From NCBI GenBank assembly GCA_004558595.1, contig SFCN01000056.1, forward strand, positions 1 through 13,026: a stretch of DNA of 13,026 nucleotides, read 5' to 3'. Shown piece by piece: positions 1-6,588 of this stretch. Position 1 is the stretch's first letter. The number at the start of each line of letters is the position of its first letter. The notes under the pieces were generated by a model. It did no database searches. It was not told the origin of the DNA and saw nothing but the letters and a program-made list of their open reading frames with translations. This DNA comes from Phascolarctobacterium sp. (lineage in GTDB: Bacteria > Bacillota > Negativicutes > Acidaminococcales > Acidaminococcaceae). The position numbers were made by a program, and so were the translations under genes.

Positions 1-1138
1 AGTCCACGGTTTGCAAAATAGCGATATTCTTAGCAGCCAGTGCAGCAACGAAGGTAGCCATAATGCCAGGTACACCCCGCATAGCACTGCCCACTACGGA
101 AACCTTAGCGCAGCCGGTATTGCAGGTATACTTAAAGCCAGTTTCGTCCAGCACCTTAATAGTGCGCTCCTGGTCAGGAGTAAATACAGCGAACATAGCC
201 TCTTTCTCGGACAGGTTCAGGCAGCCGACGCTGATGCCGGCAGCAGCCAAATCCTCGAACAGGTTGCGGCCTGCAGCAAAATCCGTAGGATTGAGCTCAA
301 TGCGGAACTGTACCAAATCGCTCAAATTAGCCACACCGCTAGCGCAGGTTTCGTTAATAGCAACCTCGCTGCCAGCGCTGCGACCATTGCTTTCGCTAGT
401 AATCAAGGTACCGGGAGCATCGCTAAAGGTGGATTTTACATACATGGGAATATTGCTGCCCATGGCGATTTCTACAGCACGGGGATGGATTACCTTAGCG
501 CCGTTATAGGCCATTTGGCAAACCTCAGCGTAGGAGATTTGATCCAGAATATTTGCTTCCTTAACCAGACGAGGATCAGCGGTCATAATGCCTTCAACGT
601 CAGTATAAATTTCCACGCAATCTGCCTTTAGGGCTGCGCCCAAAGCTGCTGCGGAGGTATCGCTACCGCCACGACCCAAAGTGGTGAACTTGAAATTATT
701 CTCGGTCATGCCTTGGAAACCACAGACAACGGGAATAATACCGGATTCCAAAAGACGCATCAGGTAGGAAACCTTAATATTTTTGATGCGCGCAGCACCG
801 AATTGAGAGTCGGTGATAATGCCCGCTTGACCACCGGTCAAAGCCATGGCGTTAATGCCATATTTCTGCAGAGTGGCAGCCATCACGCAGGAGGAAATGA
901 TTTCGCCGCAGCACATGAGCAAATCCATCTCACGTACATTTACGGAAATATTTGCCTCTTTCAGAGTATCAATCAAAGTATCTGTTGCATAGGGTGCCCC
1001 CTTGCGGCCCATGGCAGAAACAACAACCACGGGAGCAAAGCCGTTGCGAATGGCCTGTTGCACTTTATCCTTTACGGCAATGCGAGCTTCCTCACTAGCC
1101 ACGGAAGTGCCGCCGAATTTTTGCACAATAATTTTCAT
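1..1138 (-). CDS. dapG: Aspartokinase, DapG type (3' end cut by window edge)
   Basis: It phosphorylates L-aspartate with ATP, the first step of the aspartate family pathway (lysine/DAP, threonine, methionine), in the cytosol. I translated 379 codons from ATG at 1138; the frame is still open at base 1. The N-terminus reads MKIIVQKFGGTS (catalytic/ATP motif, residues 1-12), then VVVVSAMGRKG (37-47), FTTLGRGGSDTSAAALG (151-167) and YTDVEGIMTADPR (178-190), all aspartokinase signatures. From about residue 265 a C-terminal regulatory part begins that should hold two ACT domains; it is incomplete here. The sequence closely resembles Bacillus DapG (about 404 residues, DAP-inhibited), so roughly 25 residues are probably missing. 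The start is supported by AGAGGGGAG eight bases upstream. Only 18 bases separate it from asd, so it is the third gene of the riboswitch-controlled dap operon. The symbol lysC would be an acceptable alternative; the inhibiting ligand cannot be read from sequence. Confidence 0.96.
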   Translation of the reverse strand, partial: MKIIVQKFGGTSVASEEARIAVKDKVQQAIRNGFAPVVVVSAMGRKGAPYATDTLIDTLKEANISVNVREMDLLMCCGEIISSCVMAATLQKYGINAMALTGGQAGIITDSQFGAARIKNIKVSYLMRLLESGIIPVVCGFQGMTENNFKFTTLGRGGSDTSAAALGAALKADCVEIYTDVEGIMTADPRLVKEANILDQISYAEVCQMAYNGAKVIHPRAVEIAMGSNIPMYVKSTFSDAPGTLITSESNGRSAGSEVAINETCASGVANLSDLVQFRIELNPTDFAAGRNLFEDLAAAGISVGCLNLSEKEAMFAVFTPDQERTIKVLDETGFKYTCNTGCAKVSVVGSAMRGVPGIMATFVAALAAKNIAILQTVD

Positions 1139-1156
1139 GGTAAAGCTCCCCTCTTT

Positions 1157-2188
1157 TTAAATCCAGCCGTTTTCAATCATCTTCTCGGCAATTTGCAGAG
1201 TGTTCAAGGCTGCGCCCTTGCGGATTTGATCGCCAACAACCCACAGATTGAAGGTGTTGGGGTTGGACTCATCACGACGGAGACGACCTACGAAGCAGTC
1301 ATATTTCTCAGAGGTATACAGAGGCATGGGATAAATTTGATTTTGGGGATCATCCATCATTTGTACGCCAGGGAAAGCATCGATAGCCTTAGCCATCTCA
1401 GCCAAATCTAGATCATGCTCAAACTCGATGTTCACAGATTCACTGTGGCTGCGATACACGGGCACGCGTACAGTGGTAGCGGTAATGCGCATTTCGTCAT
1501 CATGCATAATCTTCTTGGTTTCATTAACCATCTTCATCTCTTCTTTGGTATAGAGATTATCAAGGAAAACGTCGATTTGCGGAATCAGGTTGAAGGCGAT
1601 GGGATAATGCTTAGCCAAGGAAGCGGAAGGCAGAATATGAGCTTCCATTTCACGACCTTCAGCATAGGCCTTAGTTTGATCAGTGAGCTCATCGATACCC
1701 TCTTTACCAGCGCCGGAAACAGCTTGGTAGGTGGAGACAACGATACGTTTAATGCGAGCCAAATCATAGAGAGGCTTCAGAGCCATAACCATGATAATGG
1801 TGGAGCAGTTGGGGTTAGCGATAATGCCTTTATGCTTGAGAATGTCTTCAGGGTTAACCTCGGGCACTACCAGCGGTACTTCAGGATCCATACGGAAGGT
1901 GCTGGAGTTATCGATAACCACGGCGCCAGCCTTAACAGCGTAGGGAGCAAACTCCTTGGAAATGCTGCCACCAGCGAAGAGAGCGATATCGATACCCTCG
2001 AAGGAATCCTTAGTAGCCTCTTGTACGGTGTAGGTCTTGCCCATGAACTCGATTTGTTTGCCTGCACTACGAGCGGAAGCCAACAGACGCAGCTCTGCGA
2101 ACGGGAAGTTACGCTCTTCAATAAGCTTTAAGAATTCGCCACCAACAGCACCAGTAGCACCTAAAATTGCAACATTATACTTTTTCAT
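1157..2188 (-). CDS. asd: Aspartate-semialdehyde dehydrogenase
   Basis: This enzyme reduces L-aspartyl-4-phosphate to L-aspartate 4-semialdehyde with NADPH, the branch point toward lysine/DAP and threonine/methionine. The 343-residue protein has the usual family length. It shows the nucleotide-binding motif GATGAVG (10-16), the active-site cysteine in NPNCST (Cys128), the substrate-binding stretch STYQAVSGAGKEG (152-164) and the catalytic histidine in RVPVYRSHSE (His248). The C-terminus has NLWVVGDQIRKGAA, typical of the Gram-positive-type enzyme. ATG at 2188 is preceded by AGAGGGGG at normal spacing. It lies 21 bases after dapB and 18 bases before dapG, so the three are one transcript. Nothing is missing or unusual in the catalytic residues. 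Confidence 0.97.
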   Translation of the reverse strand: MKKYNVAILGATGAVGGEFLKLIEERNFPFAELRLLASARSAGKQIEFMGKTYTVQEATKDSFEGIDIALFAGGSISKEFAPYAVKAGAVVIDNSSTFRMDPEVPLVVPEVNPEDILKHKGIIANPNCSTIIMVMALKPLYDLARIKRIVVSTYQAVSGAGKEGIDELTDQTKAYAEGREMEAHILPSASLAKHYPIAFNLIPQIDVFLDNLYTKEEMKMVNETKKIMHDDEMRITATTVRVPVYRSHSESVNIEFEHDLDLAEMAKAIDAFPGVQMMDDPQNQIYPMPLYTSEKYDCFVGRLRRDESNPNTFNLWVVGDQIRKGAALNTLQIAEKMIENGWI

Positions 2189-2210
2189 AAACCTTTCCCC
2201 CTCTTAATTC

Positions 2211-2981
2211 TTACAGTAATTTATCTAGACCATAAACCAGACCAACCTGATCAATAATCCTGCGGCAGCCCAGCGCCACACCGGGCATATAGCATTCACG
2301 GCTTACAGGGTCAGTACTGATATGGAGTGTTTCACCCTGTCCACCGAAGATAACCTCTTGGGAAGCGACATAGCCGGGAAGACGCACACTATGAATCTTC
2401 ATGCCTTCGAAGTCGGCGCCGCGAGCACCAGCCATGGTTTCGCGCTCTTCCGGATGTCCTTGATGCATGGCCTTGCGCACTTCGGCAATCTTTTGAGCAG
2501 TGATAATGGCCGTGCCGCTGGGAGCATCCAGCTTATTGTCGTGATGCTTCTCAATAATTTCCACATGGGGGAAATATTTCGCAGCTTCACAGGCCAGCTT
2601 CATCATGACAACAGCGCCCAAAGCAAAATTGGGAGCGATAAGAATGGATGTATTATTAGCACGAGCTAGGGCGTCCACTTCCTCCAAATCCGCATCCTTA
2701 AAGCCTGTAGTGCCAACCACTGCATGTACCCCCAAGGGCAGCATCTTGCGCAGGTTGCCCATAACAACATCAGGACGGGTGAAGTCCACCACAACCTGAG
2801 GCTTCGTCGCTTCGATGGCTGCAACTAAATCAGTGCTTACCTTTACGCCTTCACCTAAAGCAACAGTACCCTCTTTAATATCTACAGCGCCAACTAATTC
2901 CAAATCAGGCTCTGCAAAAACCTTTTTGCAGACCTCGCCGCCCATGCGACCAAGTGCGCCGTTTACTAATACACGAATCAT
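2211..2981 (-). CDS. dapB: 4-hydroxy-tetrahydrodipicolinate reductase
   Basis: It reduces the DapA product to tetrahydrodipicolinate with NAD(P)H, on the way to meso-DAP and lysine. The 256-residue protein has the N-terminal Rossmann motif VNGALGRMGGEV (6-17), the central VVVDFTRP (63-70), and the family signature EKHHDNKLDAPSGTA (144-158) containing the catalytic His-His pair (146-147) and Lys150. The start is ATG at 2981, preceded by AAAGGAG with an 8-base spacer. The frame stays open upstream to a TTG at 3053, but that extension lacks a suitable ribosome binding site and would add 24 residues before the Rossmann fold, so I reject it. It is the first gene of the operon and lies downstream of the lysine riboswitch. 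No dapA is present before it; in related genomes dapA often follows dapG, beyond this window. Confidence 0.97.
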   Translation of the reverse strand: MIRVLVNGALGRMGGEVCKKVFAEPDLELVGAVDIKEGTVALGEGVKVSTDLVAAIEATKPQVVVDFTRPDVVMGNLRKMLPLGVHAVVGTTGFKDADLEEVDALARANNTSILIAPNFALGAVVMMKLACEAAKYFPHVEIIEKHHDNKLDAPSGTAIITAQKIAEVRKAMHQGHPEERETMAGARGADFEGMKIHSVRLPGYVASQEVIFGGQGETLHISTDPVSRECYMPGVALGCRRIIDQVGLVYGLDKLL

Positions 2982-3107
2982 GTAATTCACTCCTTTGATT
3001 CTGAACAAAGCTGTTATAAGTTTTAAAACGAACATTCTTTTTGGTAACTTCAAGTTACTGATAAAATTTCAGCATCATTGTCCTTTTGAAAAGAACACTT
3101 CACTGAT

Positions 3108-3144
3108 AAAAAAACCGTTGAGATTCTAGTCTATCTCAACGGTT
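3108..3144 (-). terminator. Intrinsic terminator of the lysine riboswitch
   Basis: On the minus strand a perfect 12-bp stem (AACCGTTGAGAT pairing with ATCTCAACGGTT) with an 8-base loop is followed by seven T residues. This is a classic rho-independent terminator lying between the riboswitch aptamer and dapB. The 5' arm contains TGAGATAG (3138-3131), which is exactly complementary to CTATCTCA (3181-3174) at the 3' side of aptamer helix P1. The terminator can therefore form only when that P1 strand is engaged elsewhere, that is, when lysine holds the aptamer closed. Confidence 0.93.
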
Positions 3145-3172
3145 ATATGCTGCACTGCAATCATATACATAC

Positions 3173-3331
3173 CTGAGATAGCACTCCGCTAGAATCCTAG
3201 CGACAGTCCGGCAGCTTTCGCTGACGGCCCAGCACAAGGACACGGCTGCTCTTGCGCTTCGGCGTCGGCCCTTTCACCTGCTTCTAAACTCCCGCTCCAC
3301 AGGCTACTGATGCTTTCCGCTCCTCTATCTT
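3173..3331 (-). promoter_or_regulatory. Lysine riboswitch (L-box) aptamer
   Basis: The minus strand begins with AAGATAGAGGAGCGG (P1 5' side) and ends with GGCGGAGTGCTATCTCAG-like sequence (reads GCGGAGTGCTATCTCAG), the two most conserved ends of the L-box. Between them are GTGAAAGGGCCGACGCCGAAG-like core (GAAAGGG then GCCGAAG), TGCTGGG and ACTGTCG, in the order known from the Bacillus lysC leader. P1 pairs GATAGAG with CTATCTC. The aptamer binds free L-lysine in the nascent RNA. Bound lysine stabilises P1, frees the downstream terminator and stops transcription of dapB-asd-dapG. Without lysine, CTATCTCA (3181-3174) pairs with TGAGATAG (3138-3131) as antiterminator. A TATATG/CATATA hairpin lies inside that antiterminator loop. 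Exact aptamer ends are uncertain by a few bases. Confidence 0.95.
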
Positions 3332-3351
3332 AATGGTTGTTCATTAGAAAA

Positions 3352-3380
3352 ATTATAGTACGGGTGTCAAGCTTTGTCAA
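3352..3380 (-). promoter_or_regulatory. Sigma-70/SigA promoter of dapB-asd-dapG
   Basis: A perfect TTGACA -35 box (3380-3375) and a perfect TATAAT -10 box (3357-3352) are separated by exactly 17 bases. The transcription start should be near 3345, about 15 bases before the riboswitch. A second TTGACA (3370-3365) lies only 7 bases from the -10 box and cannot act with it. Full consensus suggests strong constitutive initiation, with control left to the riboswitch. Confidence 0.93.
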
Positions 3381-3390
3381 ATAGAAAAAT

Positions 3391-3410
3391 GATGTTTTTT
3401 ATAAAACATC
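3391..3410. other. A/T-rich inverted repeat upstream of the dap promoter
   Basis: GATGTTTT and AAAACATC form a perfect 8-bp inverted repeat with a 4-base loop, ending 10 bases upstream of the -35 box. On the minus strand it is followed by ATTTTTCTATTT, so it could be a weak terminator for transcription coming from dut, or an A/T-rich upstream element or operator. The hairpin has only two G-C pairs, so its role is uncertain. Confidence 0.4.
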
Positions 3411-3453
3411 GTTTAATGTACAATATTTACAAAAGTAACGAATTTATTCTCTA

Positions 3454-3626
3454 AACCCCTCCGCCTCGCAAGCTCGGCACCCACCCCAGGGTGCCCTCTC
3501 TTGGCCCTAAAGGGCCAATTCACCTTGTCCCCTTTAAAAGGGAGGCTTCCTACTAACCTACTGTAGAAGAAAGGCTCCCCCTTTAAAGGGGAGCTGTCAG
3601 CGAGTTTACGAGCTGACTGAGGGGTT
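3454..3626. repeat. Composite palindromic intergenic repeat with inverted termini
   Basis: This 173-bp non-coding element is bounded by AACCCCTC (3454-3461) and its exact inverted copy GAGGGGTT (3619-3626). Inside is a row of hairpins: GGCACCC/GGGTGCC, TTGGCCC/GGGCCAA around TAA or AAA, a CCC-TTTAAAA-GGG palindrome, CTCCCC-TTTAAA-GGGGAG, and TCAGC/GCTGA. The right end runs into the dut stop codon, since two bases of TAA belong to the terminal repeat. A shorter, diverged relative lies at 6510-6583. No open frame of note or transposase is present, so it resembles a REP- or MITE-like element. On the minus strand its hairpins follow dut directly and may stabilise or end the transcript. The family name is not known to me. 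Confidence 0.75.
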
Positions 3627-4077
3627 ATTTCCCAGTACTGCCAAAACCGCCACCGCGAACTGCCTTGTTAACCTTTTCATCGCCGTCCGCAGTAAGGTAG
3701 TTATAAAAAATACCTTGGGCCACTCGCTCGCCCTTGGGCAGTGTCACAGGGTTCTCCCCCATGTTCAGCAAAGCCAACATAATATGACCCTCATTATCCG
3801 GATTATTATAATAATCCGCATCGATAATGCCCACATTATTCACCAGCATCAAGCGTTTTTTCACAGCCATGGAGCTGCGGATATGCATCCCCAGCCATTC
3901 CCCCGGCTGCATATAAGCCTTTACACCGGTGGGCACCAGCTGTAGCTTACCCGGCTCTAAGGTAACCTCCTCAGGCAAGCAAAAATCATAGCCTGCGCTG
4001 AGCTCCGTCTTGCGCTCCGGCATGGGAAAATCAACATCAGCGTATTTAGCAACCTTTTCAAAGCCACGGATTCTCAT
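3625..4077 (-). CDS. dut: Deoxyuridine 5'-triphosphate nucleotidohydrolase (dUTPase)
   Basis: It hydrolyses dUTP to dUMP and pyrophosphate, preventing uracil incorporation into DNA and feeding dTMP synthesis. The 150-residue product has the normal length for a homotrimeric dUTPase. All five family motifs are visible: SAGYDF (27-32), IRSSMAVKKRL (66-76), NVGIIDADYY (81-90, catalytic Asp86), KGERVAQGIF (115-124) and the glycine-rich C-terminal arm RGGGFGSTGK (141-150) that closes over substrate. The start is ATG at 4077, preceded by AGGAGG with a 6-base spacer; an upstream open extension to 4110 is rejected because it would place that ribosome binding site inside the gene. It lies between pnp and the dap operon but is separated from both by structured spacers. 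It probably has its own promoter (4132-4159) or relies on read-through from pnp. Confidence 0.95.
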   Translation of the reverse strand: MRIRGFEKVAKYADVDFPMPERKTELSAGYDFCLPEEVTLEPGKLQLVPTGVKAYMQPGEWLGMHIRSSMAVKKRLMLVNNVGIIDADYYNNPDNEGHIMLALLNMGENPVTLPKGERVAQGIFYNYLTADGDEKVNKAVRGGGFGSTGK

Positions 4078-4097
4078 AGAAAACCTCCTATACAGAA

Positions 4098-4126
4098 AGA
4101 GTCTCCTCAATTGAAGAGGAGACTCT
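4098..4126 (-). terminator. Strong hairpin between pnp and dut (terminator or 5' mRNA hairpin)
   Basis: AGAGTCTCCTC and GAGGAGACTCT form a perfect 11-bp stem with a 7-base loop. On the minus strand it is followed by TTTCTGTAT, a weak T-tract, so it may be an imperfect intrinsic terminator for pnp. It sits only 20 bases before the dut start codon. If the candidate promoter at 4132-4159 is used, the hairpin would instead be the 5' end of the dut mRNA. Confidence 0.55.
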
Positions 4127-4131
4127 AATTA

Positions 4132-4159
4132 GATTTACAAACTACATTAACACTGTCGA
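4132..4159 (-). promoter_or_regulatory. Candidate promoter for dut
   Basis: TCGACA (4159-4154) matches the -35 consensus at five of six positions and is followed after 16 bases by TAAATC (4137-4132), a poor -10 match. Initiation would fall near 4125, at the start of the hairpin. It is the best candidate in the 245-base gap, but the -10 box is weak. Confidence 0.3.
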
Positions 4160-4162
4160 GAA

Positions 4163-4310
4163 CGTGCCAGATGCGAGGAACGGCGACAAGCTACGACCCA
4201 TATGGTCACAAGCGCAGCGCAGTGAGCATATGCTGGTCGCGCTGTACCCTTGGGTGCGACGGCGTATCGGAAATACTCCTAGGAGCCGTGACGAAGCAGA
4301 TGGTGCGTTA
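4163..4310. repeat. Unidentified palindrome-rich intergenic element
   Basis: The space after pnp holds a G/C-richer block unlike its A/T-rich flanks. It contains a chain of short perfect palindromes: CCATATGG (4198-4205), AGCATATGCT (4225-4234), ACCCTTGGGT (4246-4255, enclosed by GTCGC/GCGAC) and CTCCTAGGAG (4276-4285, enclosed by CGGC/GCCG). CAGATG occurs near both ends, at about 4169 and 4297. No credible gene is present: the plus-strand frames through it continue far into antisense of pnp. It may be an interspersed repeat or a structured RNA; I do not recognise the family and see only one copy in this window. Confidence 0.5.
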
Positions 4311-4322
4311 TCGGCTGTGTTC

Positions 4323-6410
4323 TTATTTTTGCATGCCCTTCATCAGCACAGCCTTGCGGGACAAGTTAATGCGGCCCTTGCTGTCGATTTCGGTTACCTT
4401 AACAACGATTTCATCGCCTACGGAAACAACATCCTCAACCTTATCCACATGCTCGGTGGAGAGCTGAGAAATGTGAACCAGGCCTTCCTTGCCAGGCAGA
4501 ATCTCTACGAAAGCGCCAAAGTTCATCAGGCGGGTTACCTTGCCTGTATAAACTTTGCCCGGTTCAGCTTCAGCAGTGATGCCATTAATCATATCGATGG
4601 CCTTATTGGCGGACTCGCTGTTGATAGCTGCGATAAAGATGCGGCCAGTATCATCGATATCAATCTTAGCGCCGGTTTCATCCACAATCTTCTTGATGGT
4701 CTTGCCGCCAGGGCCAATAACCTTAGCGATCTTATCAGGATCAACATGGATGGTGGTAATCTTAGGAGCATACTTGCTGAGCTCCTTGCGAGGCTCGCTG
4801 ATGCATTCCATCATCTTGCCCATGATGAACTCACGACCGCGCTTAGCTTGGGCCAGAGCTTGGGTGAAGATATCCTTGTTGATGCCATCAATCTTAATAT
4901 CCATTTGGATAGCGGTGATACCCTTTTCAGTACCTGCTACCTTAAAGTCCATATCGCCCAGAGCATCCTCCAAGCCTTGAATATCGGTCAGAATGGTGAA
5001 GTATTCGCCATCCTTAACCAGACCCATAGCCACACCAGCTACAGGAGCCTTAATGGGCACGCCTGCATCCATCAAAGACAGAGTGCTTGCGCATACAGAG
5101 CCCATGGAGGAGGAGCCGTTGGATTCCAGAACCTCGGATACCAAACGAATTGCGTAAGGGAATTCTTCCTCGGAGGGAATAACCGGCTTCAGAGCACGCT
5201 CTGCCAGAGCGCCATGGCCGATTTCACGACGACCAGGGCTACGTAAGGGCTTAGTTTCGCCTACAGAATAGGGCGGGAAATTATAGTGGTGAATGTAACG
5301 CTTGGTTTCTTCAGCACCAAGGCCATCCAGAATTTGCGCCTCACGCAGGGGAGCCAAAGCCAAAACATTCAGGATTTGGGTTTGACCACGAGTGAACAAG
5401 GAGCTGCCATGAGGACGAGCCAAAAGACCTACCTCACAGGATACGGGACGAACCTCGTCCAATTGACGACCGTCCGGACGAATCTTGTCCACGGAAATGG
5501 TACGGCGAACAATCTTCTTTACCAGCTTTTGGGTGATGTAAGCGACATCCTTAGCATTGTCAGGATATTTCTCAAGGAATACTTCTGCGATTTCAGCCTT
5601 AACCTTGGCGACATTTTCTTCGCGCTCCAGCTTGTTAGCGTCCATCAGGGCATCCTTCAGCTTTTGAGCGCCGTATTCTTCAATTTCAGTTACCAATTCA
5701 GCAGGAGGAATGTACACAGGTACTTCCATCTTGGTCTTGCCGATTTCAGCAACTATCTTTTCTTGGAATTCAACCAATTGCTTAATTACGCCATGACCGA
5801 ACCAAATAGCGTCCAGCATGGTTTCTTCAGATACTTCCTTAGCGCCTGCTTCAACCATCAGGATAGCGTCCTTGGTGCCGGCAACAGCCAGATTCAGCTC
5901 GGAAACAGCTGCTTGGTCCACGGTGGGGTTGATGATGAATTGACCATCAATCAAGCCTACACGCACACCGGCGATGGGGCCTTCGAAGGGAATATCAGAA
6001 ATGGACAGAGCGCAGGAAGCGCCTACCATAGCAGGCATATCCGGTGCGTTGTCCGGATCTACAGAAACTGCGGTAGCAACGATTTGAACGTCGTTGTGAT
6101 AGCCCTCAGGGAACATGGGGCGAATAGGACGGTCAATCAAGCGGCTGGTCAAAATAGCCTGCTCACTGGGACGACCCTCACGTTTAATAAAGCCACCGGG
6201 GATCTTGCCCACAGCGTACATCTTTTCTTCAAAATCAACAGTCAAAGGGAAAAAGTCAACGCCCTCACGAGGGGTCTTGGTGCCGGTAACGGCAACTACT
6301 ACGGCAGTGTCGCCATAGCGTACTAATACAGCGCCATTCGCTTGTTTTGCAATCTTGCCGGCTTCAATGGTTAAGGTTCTGCCGCCAAGATCCATGCTGT
6401 AACTATGCAT
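4323..6410 (-). CDS. pnp: Polyribonucleotide nucleotidyltransferase (PNPase)
   Basis: This 3'-5' exoribonuclease degrades RNA phosphorolytically to nucleoside diphosphates and can add 3' tails; it acts as a trimer in the cytosol, often with degradosome partners. The 695-residue protein has the full domain order: first RNase PH domain (about 1-210), an all-alpha linker, second RNase PH domain (about 308-540) with RSPGRREIGHGALAERAL (390-407), SNGSSSMGS (430-438) and aspartates 482 and 488 in EDALGDMDF, a KH domain with VIGPGGKTIKKI (564-575), and an S1 domain from about 618 ending in SRKAVL. The start is ATG at 6410, nine bases after AGGAGG. A TTG six bases further upstream is too close to that site. 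In many bacteria rpsO precedes pnp; here a small membrane protein gene and a repeat lie upstream instead. Confidence 0.98.
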   Translation of the reverse strand: MHSYSMDLGGRTLTIEAGKIAKQANGAVLVRYGDTAVVVAVTGTKTPREGVDFFPLTVDFEEKMYAVGKIPGGFIKREGRPSEQAILTSRLIDRPIRPMFPEGYHNDVQIVATAVSVDPDNAPDMPAMVGASCALSISDIPFEGPIAGVRVGLIDGQFIINPTVDQAAVSELNLAVAGTKDAILMVEAGAKEVSEETMLDAIWFGHGVIKQLVEFQEKIVAEIGKTKMEVPVYIPPAELVTEIEEYGAQKLKDALMDANKLEREENVAKVKAEIAEVFLEKYPDNAKDVAYITQKLVKKIVRRTISVDKIRPDGRQLDEVRPVSCEVGLLARPHGSSLFTRGQTQILNVLALAPLREAQILDGLGAEETKRYIHHYNFPPYSVGETKPLRSPGRREIGHGALAERALKPVIPSEEEFPYAIRLVSEVLESNGSSSMGSVCASTLSLMDAGVPIKAPVAGVAMGLVKDGEYFTILTDIQGLEDALGDMDFKVAGTEKGITAIQMDIKIDGINKDIFTQALAQAKRGREFIMGKMMECISEPRKELSKYAPKITTIHVDPDKIAKVIGPGGKTIKKIVDETGAKIDIDDTGRIFIAAINSESANKAIDMINGITAEAEPGKVYTGKVTRLMNFGAFVEILPGKEGLVHISQLSTEHVDKVEDVVSVGDEIVVKVTEIDSKGRINLSRKAVLMKGMQK

Positions 6411-6509
6411 ATTCAAATGCCTCCTCTTCTATTTTCACACATTGTGCATCAACTATATATTGTACACGATTTTTCGCAAATCTGCTAGTGCTTTTTTGTA
6501 AATTTTAAA

Positions 6510-6583
6510 ATTCCTCCACTAGTTCGTGGTCTCCCTCCCTTTTTAAATGGAGATATCAGCTAGTCACAAGCTGACTGAGGAAT
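6510..6583. repeat. Degenerate second copy of the palindromic repeat
   Basis: This 74-bp non-coding stretch is bounded by ATTCCTC (6510-6516) and its exact inverted copy GAGGAAT (6577-6583). Its right half, CTCC-CTTTTTAAATGGAG then ATCAGC and AGCTGACTGAGG, matches the right half of the 3454-3626 element (CTCCCCC-TTTAAAGGGGAG, GTCAGC, AGCTGACTGAGG) with substitutions. As there, the right end abuts the stop codon of a minus-strand gene, here five bases past the repeat. The multi-hairpin left half of the first copy is missing. Confidence 0.65.
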
Positions 6584-6588
6584 CTCTA

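Noticed and set aside
2982..3053. N-terminal extension of dapB by 24 codons from TTG 3053
   Set aside because: AAAGGAG sits correctly before ATG 2981, and the extension would push the Rossmann motif away from the N-terminus.
3361..3370. Second TTGACA as an alternative -35 box
   Set aside because: It is only 7 bases from the -10 box and no other -10 box is correctly placed for it.
3454..3626. CRISPR array
   Set aside because: The hairpins differ from one another, and there is no constant repeat with regular spacers and no cas gene nearby.
4164..5246. 360-residue plus-strand open frame opposite pnp, and similar long plus-strand frames opposite dapG, asd, pnp and the 515-residue gene
   Set aside because: They lie antisense to clearly conserved genes, lack matching ribosome binding sites and recognisable domains, and arise from codon bias on the coding strand.
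6417..6500. pnp promoter built on TACAAT (6464-6459) or TATATA
   Set aside because: No acceptable -35 box lies 16-18 bases upstream of either hexamer, so the claim is too weak to list.
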